From positions 1-57,595 of the forward strand of contig JAKPQL010000131.1 of the NCBI GenBank assembly GCA_029547045.1: a DNA stretch of 57,595 nucleotides. Reading direction: 5' to 3'. The translations under genes and the position numbers were made by a program. Shown here piece after piece: positions 25,647 to 35,265 of the stretch (positions are counted from its first letter, which is position 1; each line of letters starts with the position of its first letter). A model generated the notes under the pieces. It saw only the letters and a list, made by a program, of their open reading frames with translations, searched no databases and was not told the DNA's origin. This stretch comes from Deltaproteobacteria bacterium (GTDB lineage Bacteria; Desulfobacterota; Desulfomonilia; UBA1062).

Positions 25647-27288
25647 ATGCCATGGCGCCCTTTGCCAGGATCTTCTCCGCATCGCCCGTCATGCTGTAGC
25701 CGCTTGCCAGGATCACCCTGATCCCCGGGGAGATGGACTTCAGCTCTTCAAAGGTCCTCTCGCCGCTGATATCGGGCATGATCATGTCCAGGATGACGAG
25801 GTCGATCTCGGCGGAGCGGGACCTGAACGTCTCCACGGCCTCCTTCCCGCCGCGGGCCACAAGCACCTCATAGCCCAGCACCCTGAGCATGTCCTTGCAC
25901 ACGTCCAGGACCACCGCCTCGTCGTCCACGAGGAGGATGGTGCCGGTGCCCCTAACGATGCCGTCGGCGAGGTCCTGCTCGGCCACCGGGGTCTGGTCGC
26001 TGGCAGGCAGGTAGATGTTGAACGTGGTCCCGTGCTCCAGCTCGGAGTACACGGTGATCATGCCCCGGTGGGCCTTGATGATGCCGTACACCGAGGCGAG
26101 CCCCAGGCCGGTGCCGCGGCCCATCTCCCGGGTGGTGAAGAAGGGCTCGAAAATGCGCTCCCTGGTCTTCTCGTCCATGCCCTTGCCCGTGTCCGTGATG
26201 GAGATGCGGATGTACCTGCCCCCGGGGAGCATGTGGGGTGAGGTGTACGTCTCCTCCAGGAGGATGTTGCCGGTCTCCAGGTAAAGGTTTCCGCCACCGG
26301 GCATGGCCTGCCACGCATTGACGAAGAGGTTCAGGAGCACCTGCTCCATCTGACCCCAGTCAACATCCGCTGCCCAGAGGTCCTGTGAGAGACGCAGGAA
26401 GATGGCCACCTCCTTGCGCGTCCTGCCGAAGGTCTGGGAGGTCTTCTCAACGATCTCATTGAGGTTGTACGGGCGCACCTCGTACCTGCCTCCCCTGGCG
26501 AAGCCCAGAAGCTGGCCTGCGAGCTCCGCGCCGGTCCGGACCTGCTGCTCGATCCGCTTCAGGCGTTCGTAGAAGGGGTGCGAGGGGTCGATCCCCACGA
26601 GCATGAGGGAGGCATACCCCTGGATCCCCATGAGGATGTTGTTGAAGTCGTGGGCGATGCCGCCGGCCAGCGTGCCAATGGCCTCCATCTTCTGGGCCTG
26701 GTAGAGCTGCGACTCGAGGCGCTTCCTGTCGGTGATGTCGAGGTCCATGCAGAAGACCTCCAGAACCTCGGCGCCCTCGAAGATGGGGAACATGGTGGAG
26801 TAGACCCACCTCATGTCCCCCGAGCGGTGCTGCACCTCCCACTCCGTAGGCGCTGTGGGCTCGCCCTTTGTCCAGATCCGCTCCAGGGTATCTTCGAACT
26901 CCCGGACGGCATCCCCCTTGAGGATGATATCCTGGATGCGCCTCCCCTTCGCCTCCTCGGGGCTAAAGCCGTAGACGGCCTCGCTCGCCCTGTTCCAGTG
27001 CAGGATGGTCCCCGTGCGGTCAAAGCCCTGGATGGCCACAAAAGGTGCATGGTTGATCACCGCCTCGAACCGGCCCAGGGCGCTCCTGAGGTCCGCGTTG
27101 GCCTGCATGAGCTCCTGGGAGGACAACTCCAGGGCACGTTCCATCATCAGGCGGTCGGAATCGCCGGCACGGTAGGCCTCGTCCACCGCGCCGAGGAACC
27201 TGCGCATCCCATCCGTGAAGGCCTTCTCGTCTTTCAGGTACCGCTGGATCTGTCGCTCGAGGAGCCGGTGCACCGTGTCATGCCTCAT
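25579..27288 (-). CDS. Hybrid sensor histidine kinase (PAS-HisKA-HATPase-REC)
   Basis: The 569-residue soluble kinase has an N-terminal helical part (1-70), one PAS domain (about 73-190, ending FCMDLDITDRKR), the H box with phosphoacceptor His213 in GGIAHDFNNIL, a HATPase_c domain (N box at 320, DTGKGMD at 366, GTGLGLASV), and a receiver domain (about 448-569) with Asp501 in VILDMIMPD and conserved Lys in IQKPY. Being cytoplasmic, it should sense an internal signal through PAS. Its start overlaps the FIST gene by 11 bp, so both are made together. The output target is unknown. Confidence 0.93.
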   Translation of the reverse strand: MRHDTVHRLLERQIQRYLKDEKAFTDGMRRFLGAVDEAYRAGDSDRLMMERALELSSQELMQANADLRSALGRFEAVINHAPFVAIQGFDRTGTILHWNRASEAVYGFSPEEAKGRRIQDIILKGDAVREFEDTLERIWTKGEPTAPTEWEVQHRSGDMRWVYSTMFPIFEGAEVLEVFCMDLDITDRKRLESQLYQAQKMEAIGTLAGGIAHDFNNILMGIQGYASLMLVGIDPSHPFYERLKRIEQQVRTGAELAGQLLGFARGGRYEVRPYNLNEIVEKTSQTFGRTRKEVAIFLRLSQDLWAADVDWGQMEQVLLNLFVNAWQAMPGGGNLYLETGNILLEETYTSPHMLPGGRYIRISITDTGKGMDEKTRERIFEPFFTTREMGRGTGLGLASVYGIIKAHRGMITVYSELEHGTTFNIYLPASDQTPVAEQDLADGIVRGTGTILLVDDEAVVLDVCKDMLRVLGYEVLVARGGKEAVETFRSRSAEIDLVILDMIMPDISGERTFEELKSISPGIRVILASGYSMTGDAEKILAKGAMAFIQKPYQISELSQKIAQVLRDQ

Positions 27289-28402
27289 GGAGTGCCGTGA
27301 TGGTCATGGTCTGGTTGTGAAGCTCGCATTTCCCTCCCTTTGAGAACGGGGAGATCTCTCCGTACGAATAGAAGCCCGTGTAGACCGCCTGTGCACCCAG
27401 AATCCCGGAAACCCCCTCCACCTCTTCCTCCACCCGCTGCTTGAGGATGAGCTTCCTTCCCACGCAGCTGATGAGGATGGCCAGCTCCGGATTGAAGGTG
27501 CCCAGCGTTTCAGACGAGGTCCGGGCGGCATCCACGGCGCCATCGATGAGGCGTTCGAAGTTCGCCTTCATGAGCCTGGCGTAGGCGCCCTCGGGCATGT
27601 TCCCGGCAAAGGTCATGCTCTGGTCCGCCTCGTTCACTGCCAGCAGGGTGCGGACAACAGGTATGGAGCCATCCCTGACCCGGAGACTCAAGGGAAAGAG
27701 GAGGCCTGTGGCCGGCAACCCGGCCGCGTGCTCCCCGAGGTATTGCTTGTAGAGAGCCAGGGCCGACTTGCCGTCAAGCTCGAAGAGCATGTTCCCCTTT
27801 GAGCGCGTGATGAGCCGCTCTGGCCCGAAGGGGTCCCAGCCCCCGAAGGAGCCGTATCCCACCTTGAGGAGAGCCCCGAACAACCCTATGGCCGCCACGG
27901 TGTTCGTGGCGGGCTCGTCGTCCAGGAAGGCATAGGTTTCTCCGAAGCGGTCCCCGTCGCCGGACAGGCCTCCGGTGATGGTGGCTCCCGGCGTCAGGTG
28001 ATCCTTGATGCCCGCCACCAGCTCCGTCCCGTTGATGTTCAATCCCTCACTGAGCACGAAAACATGGCGCAGCCCCTCCCCGTTGAGGGCCAGGGCTGTC
28101 ATCCTGCCCGCATCATAGCTCTCGTCGATGCCCGAGACCCTCACCAGGGAGCCCTTGAGCGTGGTGGCTTCGAAGGACACTGCGGTGATCACCAGGGTGT
28201 CGTCGTACACGCGCGTCCCCATGATCTCACCCGCGGTGGAGCACCCCAGGATGCGGGCATTGGGATATATGGATCTGATGCGCTGCATCAGTCCGGGCTC
28301 CTTTATCCTGGCCGTGGCCCCGAAGACCAGGACAAGGCCTGCATCGAGCCTGCCGGTATGTTCCGGAATGCCTTCCGGATAGAGGTACTGTTCCACTTTC
28401 AT
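27278..28402 (-). CDS. FIST-domain signal-sensing protein
   Basis: The 374-residue protein has the FIST N and C domains: GLVLVFGATARI at the start, ILGCSTAGEIMG (the strongest family mark), TGGLSGDGDRFGETYAF, NMLFELDGKSALALYKQYLG, and a C-terminal LILISCVGRKL-like segment with GILGAQAVYTGFYSYGEISPF. FIST domains are thought to bind small ligands such as amino acids. Its stop lies within the kinase gene, which argues that FIST and kinase form one sensory unit. ATG 28402 lacks a ribosome-binding site; TATATT/TATAAC lies a few bases upstream, and a GTAATC/GATTAC dyad lies further up. Confidence 0.85.
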   Translation of the reverse strand: MKVEQYLYPEGIPEHTGRLDAGLVLVFGATARIKEPGLMQRIRSIYPNARILGCSTAGEIMGTRVYDDTLVITAVSFEATTLKGSLVRVSGIDESYDAGRMTALALNGEGLRHVFVLSEGLNINGTELVAGIKDHLTPGATITGGLSGDGDRFGETYAFLDDEPATNTVAAIGLFGALLKVGYGSFGGWDPFGPERLITRSKGNMLFELDGKSALALYKQYLGEHAAGLPATGLLFPLSLRVRDGSIPVVRTLLAVNEADQSMTFAGNMPEGAYARLMKANFERLIDGAVDAARTSSETLGTFNPELAILISCVGRKLILKQRVEEEVEGVSGILGAQAVYTGFYSYGEISPFSKGGKCELHNQTMTITALHEA

Positions 28403-28535
28403 GTTATAATATAAGTAATGGTAATCAGCCAGATTACAAGGGCTCTTTTCTTCCGGCGGCCCTAATGTCCTTTTCCGCCGTGGTATCTGCAGAGACCCAA
28501 GTGAGAGTGACCTGCACCCACCTGCGGGCGCCAGC

Positions 28536-28910
28536 TCACTCCCCTGCCGACCAGTCTCCGGGTCTGAGGGGTTCAAGTCCCCACGCAGCCCGGGCCCGGT
28601 CGCACCGCTCGTTCGGCTCACCGTTCTCCCAGGAGGGGGTGAAGACCCTGCACACCGATGCCCTGCGCTCGTAGATGGAGCAGTACACGGACCTGCCGAT
28701 CTCGCCCTCCAGGGCTATGCATCGAGGGTGCGCACCGTCCATGCCGAGCATGGAACGGCGATACTGGTTGAGTTTCCTCGTCATTTCCACCGGCACTCCG
28801 CCCGGCGTGGCGTCATCCGCTTCGGCCCAGTAGAAGGATGCGCGGAAATACGCGCAGCAGGCTCCGCAGGTCAGACATGGATGAGGTTTGTCATGGGTGT
28901 TTTCACTCAT
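28536..28910 (-). CDS. YkgJ-family cysteine cluster protein
   Basis: The 124-residue product has the zinc/iron-chelating cysteine cluster of PF03692: [12 protein letters not shown] at the N-terminus, later Cys in [25 protein letters not shown] and NERCDRAR. Such proteins probably hold an Fe-S or metal cluster; no activity is established for most. ATG 28910 with GGAAG upstream fits the family's start; longer in-frame starts add a non-matching N-terminus. It stands alone between the FIST unit and the divergent regulator. Confidence 0.82.
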   Translation of the reverse strand: MSENTHDKPHPCLTCGACCAYFRASFYWAEADDATPGGVPVEMTRKLNQYRRSMLGMDGAHPRCIALEGEIGRSVYCSIYERRASVCRVFTPSWENGEPNERCDRARAAWGLEPLRPGDWSAGE

Positions 28911-29065
28911 GGCGTCTTCCGTACTCCGAATAGGGGATGTATGGACGAACATCCGTGAAAAAGCAACGGGTATGTTCCTGCACCCTGTTTCCAAGAGTCC
29001 AGAGGCGATGACAGGGAACAAACGATAAAAAATCATCGACCCAGGCATCCAGTACCGATATATAC

Positions 29066-32000
29066 ATGGTCATGGCGCAGCGTGTCCCCGTTCTCTCCTC
29101 CAAGCTCATGCCCCCCCGCACGGAAGGCGCTCTGGAACGGGTCATCTCCCGGCATCTCTCCCGGGAGATACCGGCCCGGAAGGTCACCACCGTCACCGCG
29201 GGGGCCGGGTACGGCAAGACCACCCTGGTGGCCCAGGCCGTCCTGGGACATGACGCGGTCTGGTACCGGCTGGACAGCACGGACCGTGACCTTGCCACCT
29301 TCATGCACCACATGATTGCAGGCATCGGCAGGATCTATCCCGGTTTCGGGAGGCAGATCGCCGGCCTCTTGCACGAGGGACAGTCCCTGAACCTGGATCC
29401 GCGCGGCATCATCACGGTGTTCCTCCAGGAGATGGAAGACCGGTTGACCCGTGACGTGATCTTCATCCTGGACGATTTCCACTCTGTAGCGGATTCCCCC
29501 CCCATACGGCAGGCCCTTACCTTCTTCATGGAGAACCTGTCCCCCCTTGTCCACCTGGTGATCATCAGCCGGTCAGAGGTCCCCCTGCCCCTGTCCCGCC
29601 TGAGGGCCATGAGGGAGGTGCTCGATGTACGGCCCCAGGATCTCCTGTTCAGCATCGATGAGATCAGGCATTTAGCCCAGCAGTCGTTCCGGGTGAGCCT
29701 CACGGAAGAATCCACCGGCATCCTGCACGAAAAGACCGCCGGATGGGTGAGCGCGCTGATCCTCTTCTTCCATTCCCTGCACCGGAAAACGCCGCATGCC
29801 ATCGAGCAGGACATCCATGCCATCAAGGGGTCTTCACGCATCATCTCGGACTACCTGGACGAGAACGTGTTCGCGCACCTGAACCGGGAGATCAGGGACT
29901 TTCTCATCAGGACATCCATCCTCACCCGGCTCCACGCGCCCTTCTGCGACCGCTTCCTGGGCATCTCGAACTCGTCGGGCATCCTCATGCACCTCGAGAA
30001 GAGCCACCTCTTCACCTTCGCACTGGACGAGGACAACCAGGAATACTGCTACCACCAGCTCTTCCAGGAATTCCTGCTGAACGCACTCCGGCAGGAACTG
30101 GGTGTTGACGGCACGAGGCTTCTCCATGGGAAGGCCGCCCGCATTCTGGAACAGGACGGCAGTGACGAGGAGGCGGTCCATCACTACCTCATGGCCGGTA
30201 CCTTTGACGAGGCCTGCGCCATCCTTGACAGGCTGTGCCTACGACTCATTGGAGAGAACAGGTTTGTATTCATCAAGTCCTGTATCGACAACCTGCCAGG
30301 ACATTGCTTCGATTCCCACCCCTGGATGGAATACCTCAGGAGTTGCCTCCACGCAGCCCTGGGGAGATACCAGGATGCCAGGAAAGGGATCAGGAGGGCC
30401 ATGGCCCTGTTCAGGGAACACCGTGATCAGATCGGCATCGATCACTGTCTCAAGGAGATCGCGTTCGGGCACTTCATGATCGGCGAGTTCCAGAAGGCCC
30501 AGGAGATCTATGAGAAGCTCCTGGACAGCCCCTCCCTGACCCCCATGCTCCACCTGGAGGCTCATATCCAGATGGTCTTCATCAACGCTCAGATCGGGAA
30601 CATGGATGTCGCGGATGCCCATGCGGGCGAGGCTCTCCGGATGCTCGACGACATGGAGGATTCTCTGACAAGGGATGGGTACCATGCCTGGCTCATGATC
30701 AACCATGGGTTCCGATACGTCTTCTCCGGCGACCCCTTGAAGGCCATGGAGATGGCCAAGAAGGCCACTGCTGTCCTGGAGAGGCTTCCTTCCCACCGTC
30801 TCATGACCTACTGCCATCACCTGGCCAGCTCTGCCTGTCTCTTCCAGGGGCACTTCAGGCAGGGCCTTGACGAGGCTCTCCAAGGGCTCGCCATCATGAA
30901 CAGGAGCCGATTCCATGACACCACACGCGGCTGGCTCCTCTGCAACGCGGGAGCGAACGCCCTGTGCCTCGGCCTTTTTGATGAGGCCATGCGCTACACC
31001 GAGGACTCACTTCGATTCTTTCAGAATGGAAACAATCCGTTCGGCATGGCGTATGCTTACTTTACCCTCCAGCAATTCCACCTGGTGACCGGCAGGCTCG
31101 AGCTTGCGGAGGAGACGGGAAAGACATGCCTGCAGGTTGTCAGGGGGTTGCCCATTCCCCACGTCACCGGGCCTGCAAAGGCATCCCTGGCAGACACCCT
31201 GATCCTGAAGGGCAGGCTGGACGAGGCAAGGGAACTCATTGAGGATGCACGCGGGGCGTTCCAGTCTTCGAAGCTCTTCGAGTGGATGATCCACCGGCTC
31301 CACACCAGGCTTTCCTGGGTACAAGGCCAGGAAGAGGAGGCACTGGCATGGCTCCGGAAGGGAATGGAAATCGCCGAGGCACACAGGTTCGAGCGTATCG
31401 TGGCCCTCGACTGGGGGTGGCTCTTGCCCATGCTCCTGGAACTCCATGCACGGGGCGTCATGCACCCCGCCATACAAGAGATCTTCAACACCGTGGCGGA
31501 TCATGCGCGGCCCGTTCTGCTGTCAATGCAGCGATCCGCACCCGCCCCCCTATCACAGGCCATGACGCAGATCGTCCATGACCTGCCCGGCACACCGCCC
31601 CCAGGCCTGAAGGTGAGCTGCCTGGGCGCATTCCGGGTCATGAAGGGAGATGCCGAGATACCTGCCGTCCAGTGGAAGAGCAGAAAGGCCAGGATGCTCT
31701 TCAAGCTCCTGGTACACTACCGGTCACGAGGGTATGTGAGCAAGGAGGTCTTCATGGAGCACCTCTGGCCGGAGGATGACCCTGGAAAGACCGCCGGCCG
31801 TTTCCACGTAACGCTGACCACCCTGCGCAGGATACTTGAGCCGGACCTGGAGCGGGGCAGGCCGTCGTCCTACCTCAAGGCGGACGGTGACGCATATCTC
31901 CTCGACCTCGGAAGGGGCGGCGGTGTGGACGTTGACCGTTTCCACGAGGAGTGCAGGAAGGCCAAGGCCGCACAGGACCCCTCCCAGGCCATGAGGTATC

Positions 32001-32422
32001 TCCTGGAGGCGAGACGATGCTATACGGGCGATTTCCTCGAAGAGGATCCCTTCGAGACCTGGTGCAGGGATGAGCGCGACAGGCTCAGGCAGACCTACCT
32101 CTCGGTGCTGGCCAGCATCGTGGACTGCCATATCATGGAGAGGGAATACGATGCAGCCATAGAGACGTGCACGGCCTACCTCGAGATGGACCCCTATGCG
32201 GAAGACATCTATCAGGAGCTGATGCGCCTGTACCTCTTCACCGGAAACAGGCCCATGGCGGTGAAGACCTATGAGCGCTGCGTGAAGTATGTCGTGGACG
32301 ATCTCGGCTGCCCCCTGAGCAGGGAGACCGAACGGATGATCGAGGAGACGCACCTCCAGAGGAAAGGGGGGCGCAAAAAGAATGGCTACATCATCCCCCC
32401 GGGAGGAGGCAACCCGGGGTGA
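29066..32422 (+). CDS. MalT-like STAND ATPase fused to a BTAD/SARP-type DNA-binding end
   Basis: The 1118-residue regulator starts with a STAND NTPase: Walker A GAGYGKTT (45-52), Walker B FILDDFHS, and the MalT-like arm [24 protein letters not shown] long TPR-like helical middle follows (about 390-820). The C-terminus is not a LuxR helix-turn-helix but an OmpR/SARP-type winged helix (from about 847; [26 protein letters not shown]) plus a bacterial transcriptional activation domain (about 953-1100). Members activate genes after ligand and ATP binding. No ribosome-binding site precedes ATG 29066; ATG 29072 is an alternative. Targets may be neighbouring operons (inference). Confidence 0.88.
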   Translation: MVMAQRVPVLSSKLMPPRTEGALERVISRHLSREIPARKVTTVTAGAGYGKTTLVAQAVLGHDAVWYRLDSTDRDLATFMHHMIAGIGRIYPGFGRQIAGLLHEGQSLNLDPRGIITVFLQEMEDRLTRDVIFILDDFHSVADSPPIRQALTFFMENLSPLVHLVIISRSEVPLPLSRLRAMREVLDVRPQDLLFSIDEIRHLAQQSFRVSLTEESTGILHEKTAGWVSALILFFHSLHRKTPHAIEQDIHAIKGSSRIISDYLDENVFAHLNREIRDFLIRTSILTRLHAPFCDRFLGISNSSGILMHLEKSHLFTFALDEDNQEYCYHQLFQEFLLNALRQELGVDGTRLLHGKAARILEQDGSDEEAVHHYLMAGTFDEACAILDRLCLRLIGENRFVFIKSCIDNLPGHCFDSHPWMEYLRSCLHAALGRYQDARKGIRRAMALFREHRDQIGIDHCLKEIAFGHFMIGEFQKAQEIYEKLLDSPSLTPMLHLEAHIQMVFINAQIGNMDVADAHAGEALRMLDDMEDSLTRDGYHAWLMINHGFRYVFSGDPLKAMEMAKKATAVLERLPSHRLMTYCHHLASSACLFQGHFRQGLDEALQGLAIMNRSRFHDTTRGWLLCNAGANALCLGLFDEAMRYTEDSLRFFQNGNNPFGMAYAYFTLQQFHLVTGRLELAEETGKTCLQVVRGLPIPHVTGPAKASLADTLILKGRLDEARELIEDARGAFQSSKLFEWMIHRLHTRLSWVQGQEEEALAWLRKGMEIAEAHRFERIVALDWGWLLPMLLELHARGVMHPAIQEIFNTVADHARPVLLSMQRSAPAPLSQAMTQIVHDLPGTPPPGLKVSCLGAFRVMKGDAEIPAVQWKSRKARMLFKLLVHYRSRGYVSKEVFMEHLWPEDDPGKTAGRFHVTLTTLRRILEPDLERGRPSSYLKADGDAYLLDLGRGGGVDVDRFHEECRKAKAAQDPSQAMRYLLEARRCYTGDFLEEDPFETWCRDERDRLRQTYLSVLASIVDCHIMEREYDAAIETCTAYLEMDPYAEDIYQELMRLYLFTGNRPMAVKTYERCVKYVVDDLGCPLSRETERMIEETHLQRKGGRKKNGYIIPPGGGNPG

Positions 32423-32447
32423 AGGTGTAGCCGAAGTCACTGCCAGG

Positions 32448-32681
32448 CTAGTTCTTGGCCGGATACCACCTGCTGATCTTGAACTCCGTCCTTGGGCGGT
32501 ATTTCCTGATGAGATCCTCCACAGCCTCGTTCACGAGGTGCGAAGGGTCCTTTCCCGTCACGGTGGAGAGGCGTGCGAGAAAGTCATCGTGAGACTCGTC
32601 TATCTGAACATCCACCTTGCTCAGCCTGTCGGTCACACATTCCGGATCCAGAATAAACGGCCTTCTTCTCGGTGCACCCAT
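32448..32681 (-). CDS. Small RHH-like protein, paralogue of the 34.7-kb gene
   Basis: A 77-residue protein starting MGAPRRRPF. It aligns without gaps over its second half with the product of 34695-34925: LSTVTGKDPSHLVNEAVEDLIRKYRP against LSALTGKELSVLVNEAIGDLIAEYQP. The strand-helix-helix pattern (VDVQIDESHDDFLARLSTVTG...LVNEAV) is like ribbon-helix-helix DNA-binding proteins, but the match is short. ATG 32681 is chosen because both paralogues then begin MG-x(3)-R/K-P. Longer in-frame starts exist to 32738. It lies downstream of the PAS-LuxR gene on the same strand. Confidence 0.65.
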   Translation of the reverse strand: MGAPRRRPFILDPECVTDRLSKVDVQIDESHDDFLARLSTVTGKDPSHLVNEAVEDLIRKYRPRTEFKISRWYPAKN

Positions 32682-32828
32682 TATCGACCCCACGATTGAG
32701 CTTCCCTGTAATCGCATCTCTCGCGATACCCATGGCACCCGGGAGATACCGGGGAACTCATGTATATTATGAGATCACACGAACCTCTTGTCGATGATGA
32801 AAGAAGGGTTATTTATTAGTGATTATTT

Positions 32829-34661
32829 CTAACTATTCAGGGTTTTCAGGAAGGTCCGGAGGTTCTGCTTGCTGTTCTTCAGGCCCGCCTTTGTGCGGAT
32901 ATTGAAGCGGTATGTGTGGACGGTATTGAGGGAGACATCGAGAAGCCGGGAGATCTCCTTGGAGCTCTTCCCCTCCCTGATGAGCGCTGCAACCTTGATC
33001 TCGGCACGGGTAAACCCCAGGTGCCCCAAGGAGACGATCCGTGCAAAGGGGGACGTAATGTACTGGAGCTGGGCCCTTACCAGGGCGAGCGAGCGCATCT
33101 GTTCCTGATCCAGCCGGGATTGTTCAAGGTTTTCCAGGGCGGGCAGCACAAGAGTCCTGATGTTCGAAACGATGTTCATCTCCATGGCCTGCCTGTCCTC
33201 GTCCCTCTGCCTGAGCAGGACCTTCAGGGCCGCATTCATATCCTCGAGCTCGCCCCCCCGGTTCCGCAGCTCTATCTCCCTTGCCCTGAGGGCGGCATCG
33301 ATCTTCTTCCTCGCCTCTACCTCCCTGGTGAGCTCCTCAAGGGCATTGCTGAGGTCCCGGGTGCGGGATCTCACCATCTCTTCGAGCTGGACCCTGTGTC
33401 GCAGGAGTTCCTCCTGGGCACGCCGCATCTCTGTTACGTCCTGGATATGGGAGAGGATGCAGGGCACACCTTCCAGTTCGATGATTCTCGCCGAATGGAG
33501 GGTGTCCCTCATTTCACCGTTTTCCACCCGATAGGTCAGGGGGAATGAGTCCATCCCGCCATCCTTGAGTATGTGTGAAACGAAACCAGCACGGGCAGGG
33601 GGCTGGACCCAGAAGCCGAGCTCAATGGTGGTGCGCCCGATGACCTCCTCACGATTATAGCCTGACCATGCCGCACAGGCCTCGTTGGCGTCGATGATCA
33701 CCCCCTGGTGGATATCCGTTATCACCATGGGCGCAGGGCTCGCATGAAAGGCGGCGGAGAACTTCCGTTCCGATGCGAGGAGGGCTTCCTCCACCCTCCT
33801 CCGCTCAGTGACATCGCGCGACACACCGTGGAGACCGACCACAGAGCCAGAGCCGTCCCTGATGGCGCTCACCACGTTTTCGAACCACCGTTTCGTGCCG
33901 TCCTTGTGGTAATACTCGGCCTCCATGGTGATCATCCTGTCCGGGTCCACTCCCTCCTGAGCGTCTCTCTCGAGCTCCTGCGCGAGCATGCGCATGCAGA
34001 GCTCATAGGACTCCGGCGTGAGCTGGTCCTTCGGATCCTGCGCCATCCGCTCTTCCGGGGTGAACCCCAGCATCCTGGTGATGGACGGGCTGACATAGGT
34101 GGTGCGCAGACCCAGGTCCATGGTCCAGACGATGTCGTTCATTTTTTCCGCAAGAAAACGGTATTTCGCCTCGCTCTCCTGCAGGGCGATCTCCGCCTTC
34201 CTGCGGTCCGTGACGTCCAGCACCACGCCGTTGAACACGATATCGCCGCCCCTGCGCTTCGGGTTCGATGCTCCCTGGAGATAGCGCTCTTCACCGTCCG
34301 GCCGGATGAACCTCCATTCGTATTCCCACCTGCTGCACGAACGGACCGCCTGCATGATCGAGGCCAGGAACCCCTCCCTGTCCTCGGGCGCGACACAGGC
34401 CCGGAAACGCTCGAAATACCCGCCGACACTGTTGTCCAGCCCGGTGATCTCCCGGGCGTTCCTGCTGATGTAGGAGAGTCCCATCTCTCCATTCTCACGG
34501 GCATAGAACTGATAGACAGCGGCCGGTATGGCATCGGCGAGTTCCCTGAACAGATCGTCGCTGCCCTTCAGGGGATCACCTCCGACGGGGGTCATGCAGT
34601 TCCTGTCCCTTGACTCGTCCAAGACTTCATCATCCATGTGCTTCTGCCGGAATAGTTCCAC
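32829..34661 (-). CDS. Triple-PAS sensor with LuxR-type helix-turn-helix
   Basis: The 610-residue regulator has three PAS domains (about 35-155, 160-285, 290-405; the usual VVLDVTDRRKAE and GVSRDVTERRRVEEAL ends are seen), a long coiled coil (about 405-495) and a C-terminal LuxR/GerE helix-turn-helix (GFTRAEIKVAALIREGKSSKEISRLLDVSLNTVHTYRFNIRTKAGL). It has no kinase domain, so PAS input should act directly on DNA binding. The reading frame is open from GTG 34661; ATG 34637 is the alternative and neither has a strong ribosome-binding site. It sits between two small RHH-like paralogues on the same strand. Confidence 0.88.
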   Translation of the reverse strand: MELFRQKHMDDEVLDESRDRNCMTPVGGDPLKGSDDLFRELADAIPAAVYQFYARENGEMGLSYISRNAREITGLDNSVGGYFERFRACVAPEDREGFLASIMQAVRSCSRWEYEWRFIRPDGEERYLQGASNPKRRGGDIVFNGVVLDVTDRRKAEIALQESEAKYRFLAEKMNDIVWTMDLGLRTTYVSPSITRMLGFTPEERMAQDPKDQLTPESYELCMRMLAQELERDAQEGVDPDRMITMEAEYYHKDGTKRWFENVVSAIRDGSGSVVGLHGVSRDVTERRRVEEALLASERKFSAAFHASPAPMVITDIHQGVIIDANEACAAWSGYNREEVIGRTTIELGFWVQPPARAGFVSHILKDGGMDSFPLTYRVENGEMRDTLHSARIIELEGVPCILSHIQDVTEMRRAQEELLRHRVQLEEMVRSRTRDLSNALEELTREVEARKKIDAALRAREIELRNRGGELEDMNAALKVLLRQRDEDRQAMEMNIVSNIRTLVLPALENLEQSRLDQEQMRSLALVRAQLQYITSPFARIVSLGHLGFTRAEIKVAALIREGKSSKEISRLLDVSLNTVHTYRFNIRTKAGLKNSKQNLRTFLKTLNS

Positions 34662-34694
34662 CCCACAGAGGATCCTGCTCCGTGCACCATGGGG

Positions 34695-34925
34695 TTAACT
34701 GATCTGTTTCAACGTAAGGAGGTCGATGTCCGTCATGGGCTGATACTCGGCAATGAGGTCTCCGATGGCCTCGTTCACCAGCACTGAGAGCTCCTTGCCG
34801 GTGAGCGCCGAAAGGACCATGAGGGCCTTTGCATACCGATCTTCTATATAATAGTTCCTCTTGATGAGATGCACATCCCCCCTGGCATCCCTCAGGCCCA
34901 GGGGCTTCCTGCCTCGTGTTCCCAT
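34695..34925 (-). CDS. Small RHH-like protein, paralogue of the 32.4-kb gene
   Basis: A 76-residue protein starting MGTRGRKPLGL with a good ribosome-binding site (AAGAGGTGA before ATG 34925). Its KALMVLSALTGKELSVLVNEAIGDLIAEYQ segment matches the small gene at 32448-32681. The first part (DVHLIKRNYYIEDRYAKAL) could supply the beta strand of a ribbon-helix-helix fold. Its stop is 33 bp before the PAS-LuxR gene, so it is probably the first gene of a three-gene unit. Possible antitoxin-like or regulatory role, not shown. Confidence 0.7.
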   Translation of the reverse strand: MGTRGRKPLGLRDARGDVHLIKRNYYIEDRYAKALMVLSALTGKELSVLVNEAIGDLIAEYQPMTDIDLLTLKQIS

Positions 34926-35265
34926 GGTCACCTCTTAAAAAAATATCATGCACAAAGCTGCGTCCTGCTGCGCATGCATTGTTCTTACGTAGGCAGGGAG
35001 ATCCTCTGCAGGATACTGATGCACTCTCCCTGCGCGCACTTGTCACTGAAAACGGGGACTCTTTCGCGCACGACATGCACATCCCTCTTGATACTTACAC
35101 CGAAGCTTATCACAGAAATATATGAGAATCACCAGCAATTATGCTTAGATGTATGAAATGAAGGACGCACACTTCTTCCAGAGTACCTCTGAAGCTCATA
35201 TTGTCGGCATCGATAATCTGAACACTTGCCCGCACCCATGTTCCCAAGCAGTTGCTTTTGCATTA
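34926..35265. other. 340-bp intergenic region with an imperfect cruciform
   Basis: Separates the 3' end of the UxaA unit from the leader of the RHH-like gene. A 9-bp-arm inverted repeat, GCAGGGAGA (34993-35001) and TCTCCCTGC (35025-35033), encloses a smaller hairpin (ATCC 35001-35004 with GGAT 35011-35014). The rest is moderately AT-rich without a clear promoter. Confidence 0.5.

Noticed and set aside
28548-28600. tRNA T-loop-like GGTTCAAGTCCCC on the plus strand
   Set aside because: No acceptor or anticodon stem fits around it, and it lies inside the coding sequence of the YkgJ-type protein on the other strand.
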